Both the position numbers and the translations under genes were made by a program. 64,000 nucleotides of DNA, from positions 1 to 64,000 of the forward strand of contig JAZUJW010000014.1 of the NCBI GenBank assembly GCA_045642925.1, in the 5' to 3' direction. The notes below the pieces were generated by a model, which was given only the letters and a program-made list of their open reading frames with translations, was not told the DNA's origin and ran no database searches. Shown one piece after another: positions 8,506 through 17,146 of this stretch. How positions within the stretch are numbered: the stretch's first letter is position 1; each line of letters opens with the position of its first letter. The DNA is from Firm-04 sp045642925. Its GTDB lineage: Bacteria; Bacillota; Clostridia; Oscillospirales; Ruminococcaceae.

Positions 8506-9807
8506 TTAACTACGGTAATCACCGTTGATCTTGACATAGTTGTAGGTGAGGTCACATCCCCATGCAACGGCTGCTTTGTCGCCGCTGCCCATGGAGATCA
8601 ATACCTGAATTTCATCTTCCAGCAGAATTTCCTTTGCTTTATCCTCAGAGAACGGAACACCGCAGCCATTGCGTGCAACGGCAATCTTGCCCTTCACGGA
8701 AGCAAGGTCAACGTCTACCAGATTCACGTCATATTCGGTATTGGAATAGCCCATTGCACAAGCAATTCTGCCCCAGTTTGCATCTGCACCGAACATTGCC
8801 GCTTTGAACAGACTCGACATAATGACGCTCTTGGCAATGATTTCAGCGGTTTCTTCGCTTGCGGCATTGGAAACGACACACTCGATCAGCTTGGTCGCAC
8901 CTTCGCCGTCTGCCGCACACATTCTTGCAAGGTTCAGCAGAATCGCATAGAGTGCATCGCGGAACATCGCATAATCTGCGCCCTCTTTGGTGATCTCGGC
9001 ATTGCCTGCCAGACCGTTTGCCATGACACAGACCATGTCATTCGTGGAGGTATCACCATCCACGGAAACGCGGTTCAGCGTCAGACGAACGACCTCAGAG
9101 AGTGCCTGCTGGATCATTGCGGGTGCAATGGCACAGTCTGTGGTGAGGAATGTGAGTGTCGTTGCCATATTCGGACGAATCATGCCGCTGCCTTTCAGCA
9201 TACCGCCCAGACGGCAGGTCTTGCCCCCAACGGTAAATTCCACAGCGATTTCCTTTTCGCGGGTATCGGTGGTCATGATCGCGTGCAGTGCTTCCTTGTT
9301 GCCCGTGTAGGAAAGACCTTCGGCAAGCTTGGGAACACCTGCTGCGATGGGTTCAATCGGGAGTGTCTGTCCGATGACACCGGTCGATGCGACAACAACA
9401 TCAGACGGATTCAGTTTCAGCGCATCTGCCGCAAGCTGACACATTGCAGTCGCTTTTTCCACGCCGTCAGCGTTGCAGGTGTTGGCATTGACAGAGTTAA
9501 CAATGACCGCCTGTGCATGACCATCCGCAATATGTGCTTTGGTGACGAGAATCGGTGCGCCCTTGACCTTGTTGGTGGTGTAGACCGCTGCAACATTGCA
9601 CATTTTGTCAGCCAGAATCAGTGCAAGGTCGTTCTTTTTCGGTGCATCATCGGTCACGCCGTTGGCAGCAAGATTCTGTTCGGATACTGCCTCATCGGTA
9701 AGTGCCTGATGGCGCAGACCGCAGCAAATGCCGTTTGCCTTATAGCCTTTGGCAGCGCATACGCCGCCTTCGACAAATTTATAATTTTCAAAACTTTGCA
9801 GTTTCAT
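8506..9807 (-). CDS. argJ: Bifunctional glutamate N-acetyltransferase/ornithine acetyltransferase
   Basis: ArgJ moves the acetyl group from N-acetylornithine to glutamate, giving the acetyl cycle; whether it also uses acetyl-CoA cannot be seen. The 433-residue precursor has ANTCNADG, STGVIGQTLP (oxyanion hole region) and the autocleavage site PNMATTL with the nucleophile Thr216; the more usual sequence is ATML, so the residue after the Thr pair differs. The C-terminal VKINGDYRS is typical. Length is slightly above the common 400-410. AAAGGAAG precedes the ATG. A separate argA is not needed and not present here. Confidence 0.95.
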   Translation of the reverse strand: MKLQSFENYKFVEGGVCAAKGYKANGICCGLRHQALTDEAVSEQNLAANGVTDDAPKKNDLALILADKMCNVAAVYTTNKVKGAPILVTKAHIADGHAQAVIVNSVNANTCNADGVEKATAMCQLAADALKLNPSDVVVASTGVIGQTLPIEPIAAGVPKLAEGLSYTGNKEALHAIMTTDTREKEIAVEFTVGGKTCRLGGMLKGSGMIRPNMATTLTFLTTDCAIAPAMIQQALSEVVRLTLNRVSVDGDTSTNDMVCVMANGLAGNAEITKEGADYAMFRDALYAILLNLARMCAADGEGATKLIECVVSNAASEETAEIIAKSVIMSSLFKAAMFGADANWGRIACAMGYSNTEYDVNLVDVDLASVKGKIAVARNGCGVPFSEDKAKEILLEDEIQVLISMGSGDKAAVAWGCDLTYNYVKINGDYRS

Positions 9808-9855
9808 ATGTATTTGCTTCCTTTCTGTGGGATACTCCGCGCTCTGCGGTACAGG

Positions 9856-10806
9856 TTAAATCAGTCCCGTTTCTTCGGGTGCGCCTATCATAATATTAAA
9901 GCATTGCAGTGCTGCGCCTGATGCGCCCTTTCCAAGATTGTCCAGACGCGATGCAAGCAAGATCTGCTCGTCATTGCCGCAGACGAAAATTTCCAGCAGA
10001 TTCGTGCCTGCCAATGTGTTTGCAGGCAGGAAGCCGTTTTCCAGTACGTCTGTTCCCTGCATTGCACGCACCTGCACAAACTGCTGTCCCGCATAGTGCT
10101 TCGCAAACATCTCATATACCTGTTCCAGTGTCGGCTGTCCGTTCAACAAACGGCGATGCAGCGGCACGGATACCACCATACCTGCGAAATAATCGCAGAT
10201 CAGCGGATTGAACATCGGCGCATAGGTCAGTCCCGTGATCTTCTGCATCTCAGGCAGATGCTTGTGCGTCTGTCCCAGCGCATACTGTCTGGGGCTGCCG
10301 TACTCTGCGGGACGGTCTGCCGATTCGTATACGGCGATTGCATTCTTTCCGGCGCCGCTGTATCCCGATACTGCATGGGAGGTCACAGGATAATCCTTCG
10401 GCAGCATTCCGCTTTGAATCATCGGATACACCAGCGAAATAAATCCGGATGCATAGCAGCCCGGCACTGCCACGCGCTTGCTCGTCTGAATGTTCTGACG
10501 ATGTGCCGCAGAAAGTTCCGGAAAACCATATGCCCAATCCGGGTTCGTGCGATGTGCGGTCGAAGCATCGATCACGCGGACATTCGGATTCGTGATAAAC
10601 GACACCGCTTCTCTCGATGCCGCATCGGGCAGGCAGAGAAACGTCACATCGGATTCATTGATAAGCCGCGCTCGTTCGTCATTATCACGATGCTTTGCGG
10701 GGTCAATGGTCAGCAGCGTAATGTCGTCACGATTCTTGATGCGGTCGAACAGCTTCAAGCCTGTTGTGCCTGCCTGTCCGTCAATATACACCTTTGTAGT
10801 TGTCAT
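9856..10806 (-). CDS. argC: N-acetyl-gamma-glutamyl-phosphate reductase, short (type 2) form
   Basis: ArgC reduces N-acetylglutamyl phosphate with NADPH. The 316-residue product begins VYIDGQAGTTGLKLFDRI (Rossmann loop) and contains the catalytic Cys in VAVPGCYASGF plus SGYSGAGK. Both the length (about 30 residues below the common form) and the GQAGTTGL start match the less common second ArgC type. Start: GGAGGAAG sits before the ATG at 10806; upstream codons belong to the overlapping small membrane protein gene, with which it overlaps by 26 bases. Confidence 0.94.
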   Translation of the reverse strand: MTTTKVYIDGQAGTTGLKLFDRIKNRDDITLLTIDPAKHRDNDERARLINESDVTFLCLPDAASREAVSFITNPNVRVIDASTAHRTNPDWAYGFPELSAAHRQNIQTSKRVAVPGCYASGFISLVYPMIQSGMLPKDYPVTSHAVSGYSGAGKNAIAVYESADRPAEYGSPRQYALGQTHKHLPEMQKITGLTYAPMFNPLICDYFAGMVVSVPLHRRLLNGQPTLEQVYEMFAKHYAGQQFVQVRAMQGTDVLENGFLPANTLAGTNLLEIFVCGNDEQILLASRLDNLGKGASGAALQCFNIMIGAPEETGLI

Positions 10807-11011
10807 TTTCTTCTTCCTCCTTAGCTTTTCGGTCTTCCCGAATAAAGTGGCGGATACTCCATACACAGGCTCCGCCAAAAATAGCGACAATCCATATTTT
10901 TGCGACTGTCATGCTCAGACCGACAGAGATGATGATGATTTCTCCGATCAACCAGACGATAAATGCGACCAGAGAAACCAACACCATATAGACGATGTGG
11001 CTTTTGCTCAT
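10781..11011 (-). CDS. Small two-helix membrane protein within the arg operon
   Basis: 76 residues with two hydrophobic helices (about 7-33 and 36-53) and a short, strongly charged tail (REDRKAKEEEEND). Its ATG overlaps the argH stop (ATGA) and its 3' end overlaps argC by 26 bases, so it is tightly coupled on both sides, which argues that it is real and tied to arginine metabolism or to the operon's translation. I recognise no family. It could be a membrane modulator or simply an operon passenger. Confidence 0.7.
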   Translation of the reverse strand: MSKSHIVYMVLVSLVAFIVWLIGEIIIISVGLSMTVAKIWIVAIFGGACVWSIRHFIREDRKAKEEEENDNYKGVY

Positions 11012-12393
11012 AATTTGATTTCCTCAATCGCGGCATTTGCAAGGGCAAGCTGTTCCCGTACTGCCGATGCGGAAGGGCCGCCTTCCGAAATGCGTCCATT
11101 CAGGCAGGTTTCCAGTGCGATCGCTTCATACACATCCTCTGCAAACTGCGGTGCTGCTTCCTGATAAACGGAAAGCGGCAGGGTTTCGAGGGTGCAGCCA
11201 TCCTGAATGCAGCGGGCAACCAGTCCGCCCGTGATTTTATAGGCATCGCGGAACGGCAGACCTTTTTTCACGAGATAGTCTGCGCAGTCCGTGGCATTGA
11301 TGAAGCCCTGTGCCGCTGCTGCGCGCATCTTTTCCTTGTTGACACGCATGGTCGCAAGCATCGGGTCGAAGGTTTTGATGCAGAGTTTTGCCTGGTCAAT
11401 GGCATCAAAAATGGCTTCCTTATCCTCCTGCATATCCTTATTATATGCAAGCGGAATGCCTTTGAGCATCGAAAGCAGCGTGGTCAGGTCGCCGATGACT
11501 CTGCCCGTCTTGCCGCGAATCAGTTCCGTGACATCGGGGTTCTTTTTCTGCGGCATGATGGAAGAACCCGTTGCATAGGCATCGTCCAGTTCGATGAATT
11601 TGAATTCCCACGAGCACCAGAGAATGATCTCTTCGGAGAAGCGGGAGAGATGCACCATCAGCAGCGAAAGTGCATTTGCCAGTTCCACGCAGAAATCACG
11701 GTCAGAAACGGCATCGAGCGAATTCGCCACAGGTGCGGTAAAATCGAGAAGCTGTGCAGTCTGCTTGCGGTTGATGGGATATGTTGTGCCTGCAAGTGCG
11801 CCTGCGCCCAGCGGACAGTAATTCATACGCTTTGCGGTATCAGCAAGGCGGCTGTCATCGCGCAGGAGCATCCAGACATAAGCAAGCAAATGATGCGCAA
11901 GGGTAACAGGCTGTGCTCTCTGCAAATGTGTGTAGCCGGGCATGATGGTTTCGGTATGCTCTGCGGCAAGCTTCGTCAGCGTTTTCAGCAGAGAAAGCAG
12001 CAGTTTTCGGATTTCCGTAATCTCATCACGCAGATACAGGCGCACATCGAGTGCGACCTGGTCATTGCGGGAACGTGCCGTGTGCAGACGCTTGCCTGCG
12101 TCCCCGATGCGCTTGGTGAGTTCCGCTTCCACGAACATATGGATATCTTCCGCGGTGGGATCCATCAGCAGAGCGCCCGATTCGAGGTCGGCGAGAATGC
12201 CGCGCAGACCGTCGATGATCTTTTCTTTGTCCTCTGCGGGAATGATGCCGCAGTCGCCGAGCATCGTTGCGTGTGCGATGCTGCCGCGGATATCCTGTGC
12301 ATACATTCTGCCGTCAAAGGAGATGGAGGAATTGAACGCATTGACAGTTTCGTCCACTTCCTTCGAGAATCTTCCTGCCCACATTTTAGCCAT
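11008..12393 (-). CDS. argH: Argininosuccinate lyase
   Basis: ArgH splits argininosuccinate into arginine and fumarate. The 461-residue product has WAGRFSKEVD at the N-terminus, HTARSRNDQ, GYTHLQRAQP and the superfamily signature GSSIMPQKKNPD with the catalytic Ser loop. The family-like start MAKMWAGRF at 12393 is preferred over the open frame upstream; an AAGGACGG stretch lies 12-15 bases before it. The stop overlaps the next gene (ATGA). It follows argG by 93 bases. Confidence 0.96.
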   Translation of the reverse strand: MAKMWAGRFSKEVDETVNAFNSSISFDGRMYAQDIRGSIAHATMLGDCGIIPAEDKEKIIDGLRGILADLESGALLMDPTAEDIHMFVEAELTKRIGDAGKRLHTARSRNDQVALDVRLYLRDEITEIRKLLLSLLKTLTKLAAEHTETIMPGYTHLQRAQPVTLAHHLLAYVWMLLRDDSRLADTAKRMNYCPLGAGALAGTTYPINRKQTAQLLDFTAPVANSLDAVSDRDFCVELANALSLLMVHLSRFSEEIILWCSWEFKFIELDDAYATGSSIMPQKKNPDVTELIRGKTGRVIGDLTTLLSMLKGIPLAYNKDMQEDKEAIFDAIDQAKLCIKTFDPMLATMRVNKEKMRAAAAQGFINATDCADYLVKKGLPFRDAYKITGGLVARCIQDGCTLETLPLSVYQEAAPQFAEDVYEAIALETCLNGRISEGGPSASAVREQLALANAAIEEIKL

Positions 12394-12486
12394 TTTACGA
12401 AAGTCCGTCCTTTCCTGAAAAAAGCAGAGGAGGCCGACTGCAAAAATTCTGCATAGCCCCCCCAATCTGTAATTTTTGTGAATTTA

Positions 12487-13719
12487 TCAGCCGTTGCGCT
12501 TCTGTTCGAGTTTTGCCTTTACCTTGATCGGCAGACCGAACAGGTTGATGAAGCCTGCGCTGTCCTTCTGGTCGTATACATTGTCCTCATCGAATGTAGC
12601 GACTTCCTCATCGTAGAGGGTGTCGGGAGAGGTGAGGCTTGCGGTGATGATGTTGCCCTTGTAGAGCTTGAGTTTCACCGTACCGTTGACGGTTCTCTGG
12701 GTGCTGTCAACGAAAGCATCCAGTGCCTCACGCAGCGGAGTGAACCACTGACCGTTGTATACGATATCTGCATACTGAATCGCGATCTGCTGCTTCATGC
12801 GTGCAGTTGCCTTGTCGATGCAGATGGTTTCGAGTGCATCATGCGCATAGTAGAGGATCGTGCCGCCGGGGGTTTCGTAAACGCCGCGGCTCTTCATGCC
12901 GACCAGACGGTTTTTGACGATATCGGTAATGCCGATGCCGTTTGCGCCGCCCAAAGCGTTCAGCTTGCGGACGATATCACTGCCCTTCATCTTTACGCCG
13001 TCCACAGCGACAGGCACGCCCTTTTCGAAGTCGATGGTGACATAGGTCGGGGTATCGGGAGCCTGTTCGGGGGAAACGCCGAGTTCGAGGAAGCCTGGCT
13101 TATTGTACTGCGGCTCATTTGCGGGGCTTTCGAGGTCAAGACCTTCGTGAGAAATGTGCCACAGGTTCTTATCTTTGGAGTAGTTGGTCTCGCGGGAGAT
13201 CTTCAGAGGAATGTTGTGTGCTTCTGCGTAGTCGATTTCCTCATCACGGGACTTGATATCCCAGATTCTCCACGGAGCGATGATCTGCATATCAGGGCAG
13301 AATGCCTTGATGGTCAGCTCGAAACGAACCTGGTCGTTGCCCTTACCGGTGCAGCCGTGGCAGATGGCATCTGCGCCTTCTCGCATTGCGATCTCTGCGA
13401 TACGCTTTGCGATGATAGGACGTGCAAAGGAGGTGCCGAGGAGGTATTTGCCCTCGTAGACTGCGCCTGCTTTGACGGTCGGGAATACATAATCGGTGAT
13501 GAACTCATCCGTGAGGTCTTCGATGTAGAGTTTGGAAGCGCCTGTTTTGAGTGCCTTTTCTTCCAGACCATCGAGTTCGGTACCCTGTCCCACGTCACCG
13601 GAAACGGCGATAACTTCGCAGCCCGGATAGGTTTCTTTCAGCCACGGGATGATGATGGAGGTGTCCAGACCGCCCGAGTAAGCGAGTACAATTTTCTTCG
13701 GGATTTTCTTTTCTGCCAT
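12487..13719 (-). CDS. argG: Argininosuccinate synthase
   Basis: ArgG condenses citrulline and aspartate using ATP. The 410-residue product shows the PP-loop VLAYSGGLDTS, HGCTGKGNDQVRFE and the C-terminal YGxxD-like region; length is typical. The ATG at 13719 has AAAGGAA 10 bases upstream; an in-frame TTG three codons earlier is less likely. It is the first gene of the nine-gene arginine cluster, about 60 bases downstream of a consensus promoter. Confidence 0.96.
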   Translation of the reverse strand: MAEKKIPKKIVLAYSGGLDTSIIIPWLKETYPGCEVIAVSGDVGQGTELDGLEEKALKTGASKLYIEDLTDEFITDYVFPTVKAGAVYEGKYLLGTSFARPIIAKRIAEIAMREGADAICHGCTGKGNDQVRFELTIKAFCPDMQIIAPWRIWDIKSRDEEIDYAEAHNIPLKISRETNYSKDKNLWHISHEGLDLESPANEPQYNKPGFLELGVSPEQAPDTPTYVTIDFEKGVPVAVDGVKMKGSDIVRKLNALGGANGIGITDIVKNRLVGMKSRGVYETPGGTILYYAHDALETICIDKATARMKQQIAIQYADIVYNGQWFTPLREALDAFVDSTQRTVNGTVKLKLYKGNIITASLTSPDTLYDEEVATFDEDNVYDQKDSAGFINLFGLPIKVKAKLEQKRNG

Positions 13720-13777
13720 AGTAATCAAATTCCTTTCTGCAACGGCAGTATCAGAGCGCCGTTTAATATCTTCTTCT

Positions 13778-13805
13778 ATTATACACCACTTTTACGATTT
13801 GTCAA
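13778..13805 (-). promoter_or_regulatory. Consensus promoter of the arginine cluster
   Basis: Minus strand TTGACA (13800-13805), 16-base spacer, TATAAT (13778-13783). It points into argG and is the only strong promoter seen for the argG-argH-argC-argJ-argB genes. Confidence 0.8.
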
Positions 13806-13835
13806 GGGGAATTTTGAAATTTTCGCGTATAAAAC

Positions 13836-13860
13836 ATGAATTCATCTGCATAATATGCAG
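13836..13860. promoter_or_regulatory. Palindromes upstream of the arg promoter, possible ARG-box-like operator
   Basis: Two adjacent AT-rich palindromes, ATGAATTCAT (13836-13845) and CTGCATAATATGCAG (13846-13860, 7-base arms), lie about 30-55 bases upstream of the arg -35. The half sites (TGAAT, TGCAT) resemble ArgR/AhrC half sites, but the spacing (3 rather than 4 bases in the second) departs from the known consensus. No argR gene is in the window. The rest of 13806-14181 carries the inverted repeat listed next and no coding sequence I can support. Confidence 0.35.
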
Positions 13861-14048
13861 ACTTAACGTATATTTCATGAAAATTTCATACAAAAATCAG
13901 ATGTTTTTCAGGGGATTTGCAGTCAAAAACAAGGATGTTTCCGACCAAAATAAACAGCATATTTGTCTTCTTGGATAAGATTGCCAAATCCTGCAAAGCG
14001 CCATATGGTGAATATGTCAATAAAGGAGAATCTCAAAAAAACTTTGTG

Positions 14049-14076
14049 AAAAAGTGTATGCAAACGTACACTTTTT
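14049..14076. repeat. Perfect 10-base inverted repeat upstream of the phage-like block
   Basis: AAAAAGTGTA (14049-14058) and TACACTTTTT (14067-14076) form a perfect inverted repeat with an 8-base spacer, about 105 bases before terS. A second, looser pair, GAAAGCGG (14098-14105) and CCGCTTTC (14142-14149), follows. It could be an operator for the phage-like genes or a weak bidirectional terminator; the weak A/T stem favours a protein-binding site. Confidence 0.5.
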
Positions 14077-14181
14077 GCCCGATTTCGGGGTATTAGTGAA
14101 AGCGGTTTTTCAAAATCTCTCCCATCCGAGAAAACCCTCTGCCGCTTTCGCAGATTTCATGTGACGAAAGGAGGTTTTGCG

Positions 14182-14715
14182 ATGCCGACTGTGATTCCCA
14201 CGGAACAGCGCAGACGTTTCTGCCGCCTGTATCATGCGCTTGGTAATCCCGCAGAAGCCGCTGTTCGGGCGGGCTTTCCGCCGTCAACAGCCGCAGACGA
14301 TGCCGCACGGCTGCTGCAAACACGATCCTGCCGCAGGTATCTTGCCGCCCTCACGGCATCCCCTGCGCTCCCGATGCGTACCCGTATCCTGTCAGGACTG
14401 TTTCGGCTTGCCTTTGGCTCTGCCCGCGATGCCGTCAAACTGGTCTTTGCGGAGGAACTGCCGTCCGATGCCGAACTGGATGCGCTGGATTTGTTTCAGG
14501 TGTCCGAAATCAAGCGGGTAAAGGGCGGCGGTGTGGAGGTCAAGCTGTTTGACCGTCAGAAAGCGCTGGAACGCCTGTTGGAATGCGTCAGTTCTGCGGA
14601 TGCGGATGCCGCCGCACAAGCACTGCTTTCCGCGCTGGATGCCCCGCAGGAGGAGGCGAATGAACTGCATGATGAAGCCTGTACCGTTTTCCCCGAAACA
14701 GCGCCGTGTCCTTAA
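14182..14715 (+). CDS. terS: Phage terminase small subunit
   Basis: 177 residues. The N-terminal helix-turn-helix (EQRRRFCRLYHALGNPAEAA, then VRAGFPPS and ARLLQTRSCRRYL) is the DNA-recognition layout of terS proteins, and the C-terminal part is helical with an acidic end. It would recognise the packaging start and load TerL. AAAGGAGG lies 7 bases before the ATG. It is the first gene of the phage-like block and overlaps terL by 56 bases. Confidence 0.85.
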   Translation: MPTVIPTEQRRRFCRLYHALGNPAEAAVRAGFPPSTAADDAARLLQTRSCRRYLAALTASPALPMRTRILSGLFRLAFGSARDAVKLVFAEELPSDAELDALDLFQVSEIKRVKGGGVEVKLFDRQKALERLLECVSSADADAAAQALLSALDAPQEEANELHDEACTVFPETAPCP

Positions 14716-15919
14716 CTGGTGGATGCAGCCCGAAACCTGCCGCCGCGATGCCATCATCTGTGACGGTGCGATTCGTTCCGGCAAGACAACGGCAATGTCG
14801 CTGGGCTTTGTCATCTGGGCATCCGCACAATTTCATGGGCAGACGTTCGCATTCTGCGGCAAAACCATTACGTCCCTGCGCCGCAACCTGATTCGTCCGC
14901 TGGTGTCGATGCTGACACCGCTGGGGTTTCAGGTGGATGAAAAACCGAGTCGTGCCTATCTTGATATCACCTTCGGCGGACACTGCAACCGCTTCTACTG
15001 TTTCGGCGGCAAGGATGAAGCGTCCGCGTCCCTGATTCAGGGCATTACCCTCGCGGGCGTGCTGTTGGATGAAGTCGCACTGATGCCGAAATCTTTCGTG
15101 GAGCAGGCGCTTGCAAGATGCTCTGTGCCGCATTCGAAGCTGTGGTTTTCATGCAATCCCGATAAGCCCTCCCACTGGTTTTATCGGGAATGGATTCTTC
15201 ATGCAGAGCAGAAAAATGCGCTCTATCTGCACTTTACCATGGAGGACAACGCATCGCTCACGCCTGCCATCCGCAGACGCTATGAACGGCTCTATGACGG
15301 CGTTTTCTATGACCGCTATATCAAAGGACTGTGGGTGGCATCGCAGGGGCTTGTCTACCCGATGTTTTCTCCCGCACTGCATATCGCACTGCCGCCCTCT
15401 CTCTGTGAACGCTACGTCATCTCCTGTGACTACGGTACAATGAACCCCACATCCTTAGGACTTTGGGGATTATGCGACGGCATCTGGTACCGCATTGCGG
15501 AATCCTATTACGATGCCCGCAAGGTCGGTATGCCGCGCACCGATGAGGAACACTATCTCGCCCTTGAACGCCTCGCCGCCGATTACCCGATTGAACAGGT
15601 CGTCGCAGACCCCTCTGCGGCAAGCTTCATCGCCTGCATCCGCAAACACGGACGCTTTCCTGTGATTCCTGCAAAAAATGACGTACTTTCAGGCATTCAT
15701 CGTGTTGCCGATGCCCTGCGTGCGGGCAGCATCCGTATCAGCCCGTCCTGTACCGATACGCTGCGGGAATTTACCCTGTATGCATGGGACGAAAATGCAA
15801 GCCATGATACGCCCATCAAGGAGCACGACCATGCTATGGACGACATTCGCTATTTTGTTGCCACGGTCATGGAAAACGCTGCGGCTTCGTCCTTTTTCGT
15901 TGCATCCATGCAGCGATGA
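14660..15919 (+). CDS. terL: Phage terminase large subunit
   Basis: DNA-packaging ATPase and nuclease, 419 residues from the preferred ATG, which follows AGGAGG by 6 bases. The ATPase domain carries Walker A DGAIRSGKTTAMS and Walker B GVLLDEVALMP with the catalytic Glu; the coupling motif SCNPD follows. The C-terminal RNase-H-like nuclease shows ISCDYGTMNPTS (first acidic residue), VADPSAAS (second) and HAMDDIRY (third). All key residues are intact, so the protein could be active. It overlaps the end of terS and is followed 20 bases later by the portal gene. Confidence 0.93.
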   Translation: MNCMMKPVPFSPKQRRVLNWWMQPETCRRDAIICDGAIRSGKTTAMSLGFVIWASAQFHGQTFAFCGKTITSLRRNLIRPLVSMLTPLGFQVDEKPSRAYLDITFGGHCNRFYCFGGKDEASASLIQGITLAGVLLDEVALMPKSFVEQALARCSVPHSKLWFSCNPDKPSHWFYREWILHAEQKNALYLHFTMEDNASLTPAIRRRYERLYDGVFYDRYIKGLWVASQGLVYPMFSPALHIALPPSLCERYVISCDYGTMNPTSLGLWGLCDGIWYRIAESYYDARKVGMPRTDEEHYLALERLAADYPIEQVVADPSAASFIACIRKHGRFPVIPAKNDVLSGIHRVADALRAGSIRISPSCTDTLREFTLYAWDENASHDTPIKEHDHAMDDIRYFVATVMENAAASSFFVASMQR

Positions 15920-15939
15920 TGATGAAAGGAGGATTCTAT

Positions 15940-17115
15940 TTGCAATTTCCGTTTTCCCGAAAAAAGCGGCAGGCGGTCACTTCGGCTTCATATCCGCTGC
16001 TGCTGGCGCCCAAACGCGCTGCCCCTGCTGCGGCAAAATCCATGCCGCTGCCAAACCCGCCGCCGCCCTCCCCCGCTGAATGGCAGCTTTACGATGCGCT
16101 GCGGTATGCTGTACCCGTTGTGGATGCGGCACTGCACAAAATCGTGCGGCTTTGCGGTGGTTTTCGGCTGACCGCAGAAACCGATGCCGCGCAGCAATTG
16201 CTCGACCGCTTTTCGGATACTGTCCCTGTGAATGCGGCGGGCTGTGGACTGCATACTTTCACAGACCAGATGCTTGACGCACTGCTGACTTATGGCAATG
16301 CGGTCGGCGAACTTGTTTGCGATGCCGACACAGGAAAACCACAGGCATTGCTGACCGCGCATCCTGCCATACTGGAAATCCATGCAGATTCAGCGGTTTC
16401 ATGCAGATATTATCTGCGGGGCGATACCGAGGAAAAGCGTATTCCGCTGGCGTATCCCGAACGCATTCTCTTTGCGGCACTTTCTCCCCCGCCCTCCGGC
16501 ATCTACGGCGTGTCCGTTCTGCGCGGACTGCCGTCCATTTCCCAGATTCTCCTACGAATTTATGAATGCATCGGGCAGAATTACGACCGTGCGGGAAATG
16601 TGCGCTATGCCGTGACCTATCGTCCCGATGCAAACTCCGCCGCCTTTGCGCAAAGCCATGCGAAAGACATTGCACAGGCATGGCAAAGCGGCATTCACGC
16701 CGCCGCCTGCGGTGAAGTGCAGGATTTTGTGGCGGTCGGTGATGTGGATATCAAGGTCATCGGTGCGGAAAATCAATTGTTCGACACGAATATTCCCGTG
16801 CGTCAGCTTCTGGAACAAATCGTGGCAAAGCTTTCCATTCCGCCGTTCCTGCTTGGCTTTTCGTGGTCAACCACAGAACGGATGTCCGCACAACAGGCAG
16901 ATATTCTGACCTCTGAACTCGAATATTTCCGCCGAATGCTCACACCGATGCTCCGCAAAATCGGCATTGCCGTCCTGCATGACGGCGGCTTTGCGGAGAA
17001 TGTGCGCGTCGAATGGGACAACATCAACTTGCAGGACGAGCGCGAACTCGCGGAAGCAAGACTGAAAAATGCGCAGGCGCGTCAAATTGAGGAAGCGCTT
17101 TCCTCTGAAAAATGA
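15940..17115 (+). CDS. Phage portal protein
   Basis: 391 residues from a TTG start that has an ideal AAAGGAGG 6 bases upstream; earlier ATGs (15916 on) precede that site and lack their own. Portal features are the central GIYGVSVLRGLPS segment, the NYDRAGNVRYAVTY turn, and the C-terminal LLGFSWSTTERMSAQQADIL wing with a long helix ending in LAEARLKNAQARQ. It would form the dodecameric ring through which DNA is packaged. It looks full length. It is followed by the capsid gene after 31 bases. Confidence 0.9.
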   Translation: MQFPFSRKKRQAVTSASYPLLLAPKRAAPAAAKSMPLPNPPPPSPAEWQLYDALRYAVPVVDAALHKIVRLCGGFRLTAETDAAQQLLDRFSDTVPVNAAGCGLHTFTDQMLDALLTYGNAVGELVCDADTGKPQALLTAHPAILEIHADSAVSCRYYLRGDTEEKRIPLAYPERILFAALSPPPSGIYGVSVLRGLPSISQILLRIYECIGQNYDRAGNVRYAVTYRPDANSAAFAQSHAKDIAQAWQSGIHAAACGEVQDFVAVGDVDIKVIGAENQLFDTNIPVRQLLEQIVAKLSIPPFLLGFSWSTTERMSAQQADILTSELEYFRRMLTPMLRKIGIAVLHDGGFAENVRVEWDNINLQDERELAEARLKNAQARQIEEALSSEK

Positions 17116-17146
17116 TTGTCTGCGGCAATGTGAAAGGAGTACAGAT

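Noticed and set aside
8446..9921. 491-codon open frame antisense to argJ
   Set aside because: Shadow of argJ with no start site or family motif.
13806..14181. Phage attachment site or integrase next to the phage-like block
   Set aside because: No integrase frame, no tRNA gene and no direct repeat pair around 14182-21284 could be found by eye.
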